From assembly GCA_016702505.1 (NCBI GenBank), contig JADJDU010000003.1, positions 248,001 to 312,000 on the forward strand: a stretch of 64,000 bases of DNA. The letters run 5' to 3'. The notes under the pieces are model-generated. The model was given only the letters and a program-made list of their open reading frames with translations, searched no databases and was not told the origin of the DNA. Below are positions 27,201 through 34,345 of the stretch, piece by piece. A program made the position numbers and the translations under genes. Origin of the DNA: Microthrixaceae bacterium. GTDB taxonomy: Bacteria; Actinomycetota; Acidimicrobiia; Acidimicrobiales; Iamiaceae. Positions within the stretch are counted from its first letter, which is position 1. Each line of letters starts with the position of its first letter.

Positions 27201-27579
27201 AACGAACATCGCTGCGAAGGCCAGGCCCGAGAACTTCGCCGTCGACAGGACCGACGCCGCCATCGCCGACGACGCCCGCACCCGAGGCGAACGGATTGCA
27301 GCCGGCCCCGACCCGGTATACCTCGATCACCTCGGCCCCGTCCCCGACGCCCCGGAGGCGCGAGAACACTGGATCGACGCCGCCGGCAGAGTCGCCCAAC
27401 ACCACACCCTCTGGGGCCAGCCCACCGGGCCGACCTTCGTCGGCCACATGCCCACGTTCAACAACGACGAGGACTATCGCCAAACCTTCTACGCCGCCAA
27501 CCAAGCCATCCACGACCTCGACCGTACCGCCGGCATCCCCCATCGAGCCCAACAGTGCCCGGGCCTGGCGCTCTTATAA
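24262..27579 (+). CDS. MobF-family conjugative relaxase/helicase (TrwC/TraA-like)
   Basis: About 1,105 residues. The relaxase domain begins TARVTTLKGPDAGAYYV; the metal-binding three-His motif is HTSRAHDPQLHTHLVIL near residues 151-167, and FDVTCSAPKSVSVLFA is the conserved TrwC block. The second half is a RecD2-like SF1 helicase: VVGPAGTGKTTAM (Walker A), VVVDEAAMV (Walker B), LVGDPMQFAAVG, YAETSHATQGRTVDRSF and VPLTRGR. The catalytic Tyr would be near the N-terminus (AYYV or GRYYL). A charged coiled-coil-like C-terminus follows. It would nick oriT and unwind the strand for transfer. The GTG at 24262 is inferred from coupling with the leader. Confidence 0.92.
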   Translation: MTARVTTLKGPDAGAYYVDGPGRYYLDGDEPPGRWFGRGATALGLAGEVDDDDFLSLMDGRDPASGELLGTRHHERTVRGFDVTCSAPKSVSVLFAIGDDRVRKEVLEAHDAAVAAAFGWIEDHAHCRYRVDGEVWTVDARGLVAAAFRQHTSRAHDPQLHTHLVILNRVMAPDGRWLALDARTLKHDQRTISALYAAGLRSELTTRLGVRWNEVVNGQAEMVEAPDEVLDAFSQRTRQMARRLDEKTERFVDNLGRRPTPRERWRIEREAAIDSRPSKTSEDAQSLHEQWAEQLDALGYNSSSYLERVAGRTRAIEADATTDRDAVVDALSSLRDTQSVWRPAEITREIAAALPTRLGGTATETVDRAQRLASHVEDELTVDISRPVPGNIPLRQDGRPVTEGALDRILTTKAILDEEGHILDLTRRWTAEGGSDAQDLDPDGELTAVQNHAAGAVAGERRLVLVVGPAGTGKTTAMRPAVARLHAEGRPCFGVAPSAAAAEVLAVDTGMDADTLDKLLIEHRLERPPRHRYDLPAGTTVVVDEAAMVPTPRLAELINLAERRGWRLALVGDPMQFAAVGRSGMFGHLVDTIGAVELDRVHRFDASWERDASLRLRRGDTDVVALYNNHDRFHGGTARQMATATVIAWRRAIEAGETAAMMAPTREAVAVLNEIAQQIRIAAEEVEPKSPSVKLGPTRAHVGDLVATRRNDRTLLTDRGRMVKNRDHWTIQAVHADRSVTVAGATGRVTLPVDYVAGDVELAYAETSHATQGRTVDRSFLYLDGPADTRGIYVPLTRGRTANKAFVVLRDERTAAEVIAECVARTWIDQPATALRRDHASEPSDTGRGRGRGVAAAPAARPRLPLPADELLDLVQRTICQQAAADKHQAVLKAHKQNLSNLASWAREANREYRSTVRRLAEAKRMLAEHDRPLHRRQHRAAIRQAKQDVADLPGRLDALNQERTDLVSRHAAEKKAQHRTNIAAKARPENFAVDRTDAAIADDARTRGERIAAGPDPVYLDHLGPVPDAPEAREHWIDAAGRVAQHHTLWGQPTGPTFVGHMPTFNNDEDYRQTFYAANQAIHDLDRTAGIPHRAQQCPGLALL

Positions 27580-27945
27580 GCGGACCAGGTCGCTCAACCG
27601 GTCGACAGCCGGCTCCCGCATAGCCGGCGCTCTCCACCGCAAGAAGTGGGCCAGACTTTAGCAGCGCCCGAGACCATCATCGTTAGAAGCAGCCAAGCCA
27701 CCCGCCCTGCGACGGAACACTTGCCCCCGAATGGGGCCAAAGGTCAAGCCTAGATCAGGCAACACCGTCGATCTGATAATTGCCCCGCAAAAGATTTGAC
27801 CGGCGCCGCAATCTGCGGCCGGCCGCCATGCTATGCGCCACACGCCGCCAACACGCCGGAATCGCTAGGAACCCGTCTCTGCCCTAGTTCCGCAACCTAA
27901 GAGCCGAGGACCGTGTCGCCGCCGACCTTCAGGAAGCGTGGAGCG
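27580..27945. other. 366-bp non-coding gap with one weak hairpin
   Basis: No convincing gene on either strand. GC content falls here from the relaxase level to that of the cargo genes, so this is probably the junction between the mobilization module and acquired cargo. A stem GCCGCA-ATC-TGCGGC lies at 27805-27819; read on the minus strand it is followed by CAAATCTTTTG, so it may be a weak terminator for the leftward cargo operon. Confidence 0.5.
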
Positions 27946-28875
27946 TCATAAGAGATCGAAGTAGCCTCGGACCGAATGGTGGTCCGACATGCCCAGAATC
28001 GTAATTGTAGCGTTCCCCGCCGAGGCGGTATTGGGCCTCACAGCGTATATGTAATCAATCCCAGTGCCGCCGTCCGTTGTCGAGCGTTTCGGACTGGTTA
28101 GGTCAGCTTCTCGAAAGTCGGTCTGATACGAGCCTGGTAGACTAGCTCGGCCGCGATTTAGATCGCCCATTCCGAAGCGATACGTAGCAGTAGAAAAGAT
28201 TGTGTAGTTATAGAAATCCGCCTCCTCTGTGGACCAGCCTCCGAAATGCGTGGAACATGAGTGGAAGGCGTTGAGGAACGCAGTCGTGTCTATGCAGACA
28301 ATATTGGGCCAATGGTACGAGTCAGTACCCGCTGAATACGCTGCGCTTCCCTGACGAGCGGCGAGGGAGGAGGCGAACGTGAACCGACTCAAGACCTGGT
28401 TACCGTACTCCACGCGAGAAGAATTACCATCGAGTCGACAGTTTCCAGCTGCCGCGTTCCACGGGCGATGAAACTTCCACTCGTACCTTTGAGAGTAGCT
28501 TCCGTTCAAGTAATAAGCTAGAGAGAACGCCTGCGACAGGCAAAGCTCATTGAGAGAGATCGATATAAATTGCTCCGACACTGCGCGGGATCGAATGTAC
28601 TCAATTTGGTCCAATCGCCGCGAATCGCTGCTATTCCCAATCAAGCCCTGCACGTTCCAGTGAAAGAACGCCGATTCAGTAGCCGCCCTTGACTGAGATG
28701 CGCCTGGCTGAGCCGCCTGCTCAACTGACGTTCCGGCACCATCCAGCCCCCGCTGCATTAAGGACTCTGCATGCGCTGCTCGCGACGCTATTGGACCCAG
28801 CATTGTGACGACTGCAGCACAAGCAAGCGCCCCTCTCATAGCCGCTCTCACTCTAGAGGCCACCGAGGCCGGCAT
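27946..28875 (-). CDS. secreted endonuclease/exonuclease/phosphatase (EEP, DNase I-fold) protein
   Basis: 309 residues with a signal peptide (MRGALACAAVVTMLGPIASRAAHAES, cleavage near residue 36). EEP motifs occur in order: HWNVQG near residue 73, the metal Glu in SLNELC near 107, a His in STHFGGW, GDLN near 238 and SDHHSVRGYF at the end. That is the pattern of DNase I, sphingomyelinases and CDT-B type toxins: a metal-dependent phosphodiesterase. Four or more Cys suggest disulfides outside the cell. Codon use is AT-richer than the surroundings. It is coupled (TGATG) behind a lipoprotein gene. Substrate (DNA or phospholipid) is not visible. Confidence 0.75.
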   Translation of the reverse strand: MPASVASRVRAAMRGALACAAVVTMLGPIASRAAHAESLMQRGLDGAGTSVEQAAQPGASQSRAATESAFFHWNVQGLIGNSSDSRRLDQIEYIRSRAVSEQFISISLNELCLSQAFSLAYYLNGSYSQRYEWKFHRPWNAAAGNCRLDGNSSRVEYGNQVLSRFTFASSLAARQGSAAYSAGTDSYHWPNIVCIDTTAFLNAFHSCSTHFGGWSTEEADFYNYTIFSTATYRFGMGDLNRGRASLPGSYQTDFREADLTSPKRSTTDGGTGIDYIYAVRPNTASAGNATITILGMSDHHSVRGYFDLL

Positions 28876-30047
28876 CAGTTCCCACCAATCTCTATCAAAT
28901 CGCGGTTGAGGCCGCCATCCAGGCCGAGCCGGAGGAGTACAGACTCAGAGACGGGAACCATTACAGATACCTTCTGTGAAAGACCGGCGAGCTCTCTTGT
29001 AGTCCCACGGTCGGGATCAAACTCAAGCAAATTAGAACCATACGGAAGTGGCGTAGCAATGACTGAGTCGACGGTTGGCCAACTAAATGGTTGGAGGGCT
29101 CCGAATCCAGGGGCCAGCGATACTTCTGTCCAGACCCCTGACGAGATGTCAAGCACTGCGCCTCGAGTCGGAGACTCGGGTGGCCCCCATGGAATAATGA
29201 CAACGTGGCTTTTCGTGCAATTTACCTTCAATCCCGTACCCGCGCCTGTCAAGATTTTGGGCGAGTTGCGGATGTCCGCCCATCTGCCATCTACGTCCAA
29301 CACGGAAAGCTGAGTTGCGAGCTCCTCAGAACCTTTCGTATCAAACGGAAGCATCGCCGCTTCTCCAGAGGATGCGATCAAACGATCGCCCGACTGGCAC
29401 AAAGAACCGCTTGTCTGCTCTATGGGAGTCCAACCATCAACAACTCTCTGAGCGTACTGTATTCCGGGACTTCCGTTTGAATTAGCATATCCCATTACAA
29501 GCCTACCGTAAGACGAGTTCAAACTAACATATCGGCCGACCATGGACATGTCTGCTAAGCCTGGCTCCGGTAGATCTAGGGCCCGTTCCTTGCCAGTAGT
29601 AAGATCGTATTCAAACAGACGGTACCCTCCGGGCTCACAGATAAACTGCCCTACGTCGTCGTATTGGAACTCACCTACGCACGGAATACCAGCCAAGAAG
29701 AGCGATCGCCCGATTGCAGTCGCAACCGGCTCGGCTAAAGGTGTGCTCAGACTCAAGTTGTCCACCACTTCCCCGTCTGAATTGAGTCGCACTCCAGAGC
29801 GCGTCGCAATGACGCCACCACCGGTGCGTTCGTGCCCAACAACAATTACCGCACCGCCATCGGCGAGAGGAACAGTGAGTGGATCCACTGTGCCTTCGGT
29901 GACCTTAATAAGATAGTCCCGTTCCGGGAGCTGATCACCGCCACTCGATTGACGGCTCGGCTCAATCTGCTCCTGATCGCCACAAGATACGGTCCCCACA
30001 ACCAGAACGCCCGCAGCGATAATCCGGTACATGGATCTGACGACCAT
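28875..30047 (-). CDS. lipoprotein of unknown function, possible beta-propeller
   Basis: About 390 residues from ATG 30047, chosen because it yields a proper lipoprotein signal with lipobox VGTVSC near residues 17-22 (MVVRSMYRIIAAGVLVVGTVSC spans the signal). The mature part is rich in short beta-strand blocks separated by DG/GG turns (for example RLFEYDLTTGKERAL and LEFDPDRGTTREL), as in propeller or Kelch-like proteins; no named family is recognised. The stop overlaps the EEP start, so the two cargo proteins are made together. The lipoprotein could tether or neutralise the nuclease at the surface; that is inference. Confidence 0.65.
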   Translation of the reverse strand: MVVRSMYRIIAAGVLVVGTVSCGDQEQIEPSRQSSGGDQLPERDYLIKVTEGTVDPLTVPLADGGAVIVVGHERTGGGVIATRSGVRLNSDGEVVDNLSLSTPLAEPVATAIGRSLFLAGIPCVGEFQYDDVGQFICEPGGYRLFEYDLTTGKERALDLPEPGLADMSMVGRYVSLNSSYGRLVMGYANSNGSPGIQYAQRVVDGWTPIEQTSGSLCQSGDRLIASSGEAAMLPFDTKGSEELATQLSVLDVDGRWADIRNSPKILTGAGTGLKVNCTKSHVVIIPWGPPESPTRGAVLDISSGVWTEVSLAPGFGALQPFSWPTVDSVIATPLPYGSNLLEFDPDRGTTRELAGLSQKVSVMVPVSESVLLRLGLDGGLNRDLIEIGGN

Positions 30048-30641
30048 TTCTTGAGTCCATTCAGTGCGAAGACGACCGGCACCGAGCACGATATCAGGCG
30101 CTGGCCTGCGCAGGCGGGTAGCTCCAGTCTCGACACATACCCGCTCTTCGGATCTGAGGGAGAAGTGATCGGCGGGTAGGGGTATCGGCTAGACCCCATC
30201 TGAAGGCCGACGTCGCTCAGAGCATCGGCATAGCCGAAGTACTGGCCAAGCGAGCCCTTGATCCTCTGGTCGACGTCGGCGTCGGTGCCGAGCCGCGCGG
30301 CATGACGTGCGCGTCGTTGGTGAGCCGCTGGTCTCGGTGGCGCAGCTCGACCGAGTAGCCCATGCAGCCCAGGGCCGGAGCGGACCACGTCATTCCGCGT
30401 CTTCTGGAGCAGCAGCCATACGGACCGGCTTCTCGGTCACAGGCACCCTGCTTCGGCCGCTCCTAACCCTTATATGGGGAGCGCCACCAGCCGCGCTCGT
30501 CTCGGGCAACCCTCCACCGCGTATCTCACCGCGTAGCTCGGTGGACCGGGGTGCGTCCAGAGGTACAGAACAGACGGACTGCTTCAAGGGAACGGCAGGT
30601 CAGGGTACAGATCGGTACGCAATGGCACGCTGTTCGTCGGG
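30048..30641. other. ~600-bp region without a confident gene; right arm of the element
   Basis: Only short, unlikely frames occur on either strand. The left part (30090-30400) may be worn coding sequence, but I cannot name it. The right part (30514-30641) matches 31443-31571 imperfectly, including an identical 20-bp block (CCACCGCGTATCTCACCGCG) and the 16 bp next to the att core (CACGCTGTTCGTCGGG). It is therefore a conserved right arm shared by two related elements. Confidence 0.6.
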
Positions 30642-30688
30642 CTTTTAATCCGCCGGTTCAGGGTTCGAGTCCCTGGTGGCCCACCAAC
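30642..30688 (+). repeat. attR of element 1: tRNA-Lys repeat copy 2
   Basis: All 47 bases match 21860-21906. Left-flanking DNA is the element's right arm, not tRNA, so this is a tRNA 3' fragment made by integration rather than a second tRNA gene. Confidence 0.93.
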
Positions 30689-31071
30689 CGAGGTCGAAGC
30701 CAGGCCGCAAACTCGGCCTCACCCCAGATCCCGGATGCCACCGCGACCACCGCTTGCTCCGCGTCATCGATCGACGGCGAATCGACCCAGGTCCACTCGT
30801 TCAGCATGACGAAGTACCGCATGGCGACCCAGGCCACCCGCTTGTTTCCGTCTGGCAGGGGATGGTTCTTGGCCAGCCGGACCATCAGCACCGAGGCCTT
30901 GTCCACGAAATCCGGGTAGAGGTCTGATTGCCCGAACCCCGCCGCTGGAGCGTGCAGCGCCGAATCTGCGAGATCCAGGTTCGCGACTCTCAGGACGGTG
31001 GTCCCGTCGAGCCCGGTGACCTCCTCGGCGATCGCGACGTAGTCGGTGAGGTCGAGGTATCTGACGGTCAC
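30658..31071 (-). CDS. doc: Doc-type Fic toxin
   Basis: 137 residues with the Fic motif HPLPDGNKR near residue 70 (canonical HPFxxGNKR/GNGR). Doc proteins phosphorylate EF-Tu and stop translation. The preceding helix and the SALHAPAAGFGQSDLYPDF block are typical of Doc. It is coupled (GTGA) to the RHH antitoxin gene. The last eight codons (VGHQGLEP) and the stop are read from the att repeat itself, so insertion next to a tRNA fragment has given the toxin a new tail. A stabilising addiction module for the element. Confidence 0.88.
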   Translation of the reverse strand: MTVRYLDLTDYVAIAEEVTGLDGTTVLRVANLDLADSALHAPAAGFGQSDLYPDFVDKASVLMVRLAKNHPLPDGNKRVAWVAMRYFVMLNEWTWVDSPSIDDAEQAVVAVASGIWGEAEFAAWLRPRLVGHQGLEP

Positions 31072-31277
31072 CTGGCCAGACGTTCGAGAAGTTGCCGGTC
31101 CTCCTCGACGATCTGACTGATCCGTGCCTTGAACTTTGGGTCCCGCCGCCTGCGCTCGACTGTCTCCCCGAGTGCTTCCTTCACCAGTTCGTTGACGCTC
31201 TTGCCCTCGACACGAGCCAGCGCCTCGGCGTCCGCGGCGAGGTCGTCAGGCAACCGAACGGTCATGTTCCTAGTCAT
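31068..31277 (-). CDS. ribbon-helix-helix antitoxin for Doc
   Basis: 69 residues (or 65 from the second Met): MTVRLPDDLAADAEALARVE is a clear RHH DNA-binding strand-helix, followed by GKSVNELVKEAL. The charged C-terminus (KARISQIVEEDRQLLERLAR) would wrap the toxin. Stop overlaps the doc start by 4 bp. It should repress its own promoter, as RHH antitoxins do. Confidence 0.85.
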   Translation of the reverse strand: MTRNMTVRLPDDLAADAEALARVEGKSVNELVKEALGETVERRRRDPKFKARISQIVEEDRQLLERLAR

Positions 31278-31637
31278 GGTGTCATGCTACTACGCCACCA
31301 ACCTAGAACGAGGGGGCTTCATGGGCAGGACCAACGTTGAGGTGGCTCGAACAAGAGGTCGGGGCCCCGTGAACCCGGCCGCTACTTGCCGGTTCAATCG
31401 TTCTACCCACCTCGAGTAGTCCGCTGTCGGATTGCCCGAACGCCACCGCGTATCTCACCGCGCAACTCCTTGGCACGAGGTGGGTCCAGGAGGGACGGAA
31501 CGGGAGGAGCGGTCCAAGAGAACGGCACGTCATAGGACGAATCAGCACGGGACGACACGCTGTTCGTCGGGCTTTTAATCCGCTGGTTCAGGGTTCGAGT
31601 CCCTGGTGGCCCACCAACGAAGAGCTGGCGGAACGGG
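31278..31637. other. ~360-bp gap holding the second right arm and the third att repeat
   Basis: Apart from the antitoxin promoter on the left, the recognisable contents are 31443-31571 (homologous to the right arm at 30514-30641) and the att copy 31572-31618. The frames in this stretch that read like protein (GTRTLNQRIKSP, GHQGLEP) are translations of tRNA-derived DNA. Confidence 0.7.
31572..31618 (+). repeat. outer attR: tRNA-Lys repeat copy 3
   Basis: 46 of 47 bases match copy 1; the one change is CGCTGG for CGCCGG. It has the same left-flanking 16 bp as copy 2. The DNA to its right is backbone, so this is the outermost right boundary of the insertions in tRNA-Lys. Confidence 0.9.
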
Positions 31638-31883
31638 TCAGTGCTCCTCGTGATTCGACACCCAGGTGACCCCCGCCACCATCGTGCCGAACCCGACGCC
31701 ACCCCAGAACCCGACGAAAAGTCCGAGACCTACAGCCGAACCCACCTCGGCACCGGCCGCGACCATGCCAGCCGTGGTGGCTATGAACGACAGGACGATG
31801 CCGATGGCCGCGCCCAACGCGACAGCCCGTCCCATCCCCGGGGTCTCCTGCCACTGGTCACCTGCAACACCATGATCGGTCAT
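31638..31883 (-). CDS. small two-helix membrane protein
   Basis: 81 residues with two hydrophobic helices (about 22-42 and 46-70), very Gly/Ala-rich (GLGLFVGFWGGVGFGTMVAG). The start codon lies 3 bp from a 16-bp palindrome shared with the globin promoter, so it is probably controlled by the divergently transcribed regulator. No family recognised; the glycine-zipper-like helices suggest an oligomeric membrane protein. Confidence 0.6.
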   Translation of the reverse strand: MTDHGVAGDQWQETPGMGRAVALGAAIGIVLSFIATTAGMVAAGAEVGSAVGLGLFVGFWGGVGFGTMVAGVTWVSNHEEH

Positions 31884-31886
31884 ACT

Positions 31887-31902
31887 TCTGGTATCTACCA
31901 GA
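31887..31902. promoter_or_regulatory. 16-bp palindromic operator, copy 1, with -10 box
   Basis: TCTGGTATCTACCAGA: perfect 7-bp arms around a 2-bp centre. It is followed directly on the plus strand by TATAAA (a -10-like box for the regulator gene), and lies next to the membrane protein start on the minus strand. A 12/16 match stands before the globin gene at 33167. Confidence 0.7.
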
Positions 31903-31996
31903 TATAAAGGCGCTGGTCACCCTCGCACTCGGGACCCCTCCACCTCAGACCCTCGCCCATTACCCGCAGACCCACACCTGACCTTCAGGAATCGCC

Positions 31997-32674
31997 ATGC
32001 CAGAACCGTCGTTGCAGGACCAGGCCCGAGCGCTCGGCGATCCAACACGGCACTCCATTTTCCGATACGTCGCCGACTCGCCCGTTCCTGTGGGTGTAGC
32101 CGAGTTGACCGATCACCTGGGCCTCAACCACAACGCCATCCGCCAGCACTTGGCCCGGCTGGTCGAGGCGGGGCTGCTACTGGAGAGGACGGCGCCGCCT
32201 ACCGGACGGGGACGCCCACGGTTGCTCTACCGGGAGAACCCGAATGCAGACAGCAGGTGGGGCGTCACCGGCCCTTACGAGCGGCTGGCCATCCTTCTCG
32301 CCGAGGTGGTGCGGAGCGGCGACAGCCCTGAGGAAGTAGGTCGACGAGCCGGGCTCCGAACTGGAAGCTCCAACAGGTCTAGCCACCCAGACCCCATGAC
32401 CGCATTCAGCGAGGAGATGGCCCGCCAGGGCTTCTCTCCAACCGTCGAGCGCAATGGGTCCGAAGCCACGGTGACCCTCATGAACTGCCCGTTCGAGTCC
32501 GTGGTTCCGGCCGACGCCGACACGGTGTGTGGCCTACACCTCGGGCTAGCCCGTGGCGTGGCCGAAGCGGTGGGAGGGCTCGAGGTGACCTCACTGGAAG
32601 CCCACGAACCGAAACGAGCCGAGTGCCGCCTCAGGTGCCATGTCGGAGACGCAACTGCGACGTCGGGGACGTAG
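31997..32674 (+). CDS. SufR-like ArsR/DeoR-type regulator with Cys-rich C-terminus
   Basis: 225 residues. N-terminal winged helix: ALGDPTRHSIFRYVADS, then LTDHLGLNHNAIRQHLARLVEAGLL and GRGRPRLLYR. The C-terminal half carries cysteines in MNCPFES, DTVCGLH, RAECRLRCHV, the pattern of Fe-S-cluster regulators such as SufR, whose cluster senses iron, O2 or NO. The neighbour on the right, a truncated hemoglobin, fits an NO/oxygen role. It very likely autoregulates through the palindrome at 31887. Confidence 0.8.
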   Translation: MPEPSLQDQARALGDPTRHSIFRYVADSPVPVGVAELTDHLGLNHNAIRQHLARLVEAGLLLERTAPPTGRGRPRLLYRENPNADSRWGVTGPYERLAILLAEVVRSGDSPEEVGRRAGLRTGSSNRSSHPDPMTAFSEEMARQGFSPTVERNGSEATVTLMNCPFESVVPADADTVCGLHLGLARGVAEAVGGLEVTSLEAHEPKRAECRLRCHVGDATATSGT

Positions 32675-32683
32675 CGGATTCGT

Positions 32684-33154
32684 TCAGTCGGCCCACACCA
32701 AGCCCGACCAGCAAGCCGGGTCGCCGGCCTCTGCATCCGGCTGCCACTCGAAGGGCCGACCGGTCAGGTGTTGGCTGTGCACTCGGGCCACGTTGCGGGC
32801 CAGGGCCATGGCCTGGTCCGCCATGGGACCGGTCCAGCCACCGCCGACGGTGTCGTGGAAGAGCGTGAGCCATCGATCGAAGTGCGCGGGTGTGAACGGC
32901 ACCTGCTCGTGGGTCTCGACGTGGGCGCGCATCGGGTTACCCGTGAACCCGGGAATCCCTAGGAGCACGCGATTCCAAAAGGCAGCGAGCTTGGGCAGAT
33001 GTTCGTTCCAGTCGACCTGGGCGACATCGATGAAGATCGGGCCGAGAAGCGGGTCCTGAGCCACGTCCTGGTAGAAGCGGCGAACCATCTCGGCCACCTC
33101 CTCGGGAGTGTCGAGATCCCGGGTGGGCGTGGTTGTGGGTCGACATTGACTCAT
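32684..33154 (-). CDS. group III truncated hemoglobin
   Basis: 156 residues from the ATG at 33154 (the frame opens at 33178, but that would place the start before the -10 box). Matches the Ctb-like group III pattern: MVRRFYQDVAQDPLLGPIF, then HLPKLAAFWNRVLLG and GNPMRAHVETHE with the proximal His, then PAHFDRWLTLF. Such heme proteins bind O2/NO and often detoxify NO. Convergent with the Fe-S regulator gene (9 bp between stops) and preceded by the second copy of its palindrome. Confidence 0.88.
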   Translation of the reverse strand: MSQCRPTTTPTRDLDTPEEVAEMVRRFYQDVAQDPLLGPIFIDVAQVDWNEHLPKLAAFWNRVLLGIPGFTGNPMRAHVETHEQVPFTPAHFDRWLTLFHDTVGGGWTGPMADQAMALARNVARVHSQHLTGRPFEWQPDAEAGDPACWSGLVWAD

Positions 33155-33160
33155 GGCGGG

Positions 33161-33182
33161 ATCATATCTAGTAACCACTAGA
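33161..33182 (-). promoter_or_regulatory. palindromic operator, copy 2, with TATGAT -10 box for the globin
   Basis: TCTAGTAACCACTAGA (33167-33182) matches the 31887 palindrome at 12 of 16 positions (consensus TCTRGTAWCYACYAGA). On the minus strand it is followed directly by TATGAT (33166-33161) and, 6 bp later, by the globin ATG. The regulator promoter has the same operator/-10 geometry, so a bound repressor would block RNA polymerase at both. Confidence 0.7.
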
Positions 33183-33187
33183 ACAAT

Positions 33188-34334
33188 TCACCCGGGACCG
33201 TCTACAACCGCTTCCAGGACGCCGCGGTAACGCTCGCCTGCCACCGCCATCGAGAACCGGGCCGCGCGTAGACGTGCAGCCCGGCCCATGCCGTCAAGGC
33301 GCTCACGATCGGCCAGCAAACCCGACACCGCGTCGGCCATGGCGGTCACCTCGTGTGATGCGAGGACCAGCCCGGTCTCACCGTTGGCCACCACCGCGGC
33401 CACCCCGCCTACCGGGAAGGAGACCACCGGGCATCCAGCCATCTGAGCCTCGATCGCCACCCCCGGCATTCCCTCCCCGTCGCTGGTGAGGATCAACAGA
33501 TCGATCCCACCTAGGACCTGCTCCACCTCTGACACATGACCCAAGAGGTGAACCCGTTCCGCCAGACCGGCCTTGCCGACCTGGAGCTTGACGGCACCCG
33601 ACCGTGGCCCTTCCCCGCCATAACCAGGTGAACCTCCACGCCCCGCTCGGCCAGTGCGGCCACCACCTCCACGGCCACGTCGGGACGTTTCTGGTCTCGA
33701 AGTGACCCACGAAGCCGACGAGCACGGCATCGGACGGCAAACCCAGGCGCGACCGCAGACGACCGGCCTCGAGTTCTCGGTCGATGGTGTCGAAGCGAAC
33801 CGAGCTACGAGAGTTGGGAATCAGTTCGACCGGTCCTTCGAAGGCCAACGCCCTCACCTCAGCCGTCAACTCAGGTGTCAGCGAGATGATCGCATCGGTA
33901 CGCCCGAACACCAATCGCCACCACCAGCGCCAACACCGGCCCCGCTCTGCCACCGGCATCCCCATTATGAGCTGGTTGACCACCGGACGCCTCCGACCGC
34001 CCAACACCGCCACCTGCAACGCTGAGCCGCCGTGGGCCAGGATCACGTCGGCATCGGTAACACCGACAGCACGACGCAACCGGGCCGCCGCCAGGGCAAT
34101 CGCCAGCGGGGACTGACGAACCGCTCCGGTCAGTACCGGCAGGTCGGCAACGGTTCCTCCCTCGTGACCCGGACCGACTGCCCAAAAGGAGCTGGAGTGG
34201 CCGAACCGCTCCAGCTCTCGAGCCAACTCCAACGCCACCAACTCGGCACCACGATGGTGACTGCGGCCGACGAGGTGGAGGATCCGCACGGCCGGGAGTC
34301 TGTCACGCGCACCCGGACCATCGGAGCGGGTCAT
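33188..34334 (-). pseudogene. GT4-type glycosyltransferase, two single-base frameshifts
   Basis: From ATG 34334 the frame gives RILHLVGRSHHRGAELVAL and continues to VGFVGHFET. It must then shift to read QKRPDVAVEVVAALAERGVE and VHLVMAGKG, then shift again to GPRSGAVKLQVGKAGLAERVHLLGHV and the GT4 acceptor motif EGMPGVAIEAQMAGCPVV. Both shifts are repaired by restoring one C to a CCC run (on the minus strand: GAGACCCAG at 33693 and GGGCCCACG at 33606). The whole protein would be about 380 residues, normal for GT4. A retaining sugar transferase; first of a glycosyltransferase run, divergent from the next gene. Confidence 0.85.
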
Positions 34335-34345
34335 ACTCGCGTGCC

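Larger units (their letters stand above)
21860..31618. mobile_element. integrative mobilizable element(s) in tRNA-Lys, tandem arrangement
   Basis: Bounded by tRNA-Lys 3'-end repeats at 21860-21906, 30642-30688 and 31572-31618. The first unit (21907-30688, about 8.8 kb) carries integrase, an oriT-like region, a winged-helix protein, a MobF relaxase and an AT-richer cargo pair. The second (30689-31618, about 0.9 kb) carries only a toxin-antitoxin pair. There are no type IV secretion or coupling-protein genes, so transfer would need a helper element. Base composition drops clearly from 27.6 to 30.3 kb, marking recently acquired cargo. Confidence 0.88.

Noticed and set aside
29846..30388. 180-residue minus-strand gene in the element's right arm
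   Set aside because: Overlaps the lipoprotein start in another frame and resembles no known protein; the right part is noncoding arm DNA.
30642..30688. A second and third tRNA-Lys gene
   Set aside because: Only the 3' part from the anticodon loop is present; no acceptor 5' strand or D-arm. They are att fragments.
31403..31854. Protein-like frames with GTRTLNQRIKSP and VGHQGLEP
   Set aside because: These are well-known false translations of tRNA-Lys and its flanks, not genes.
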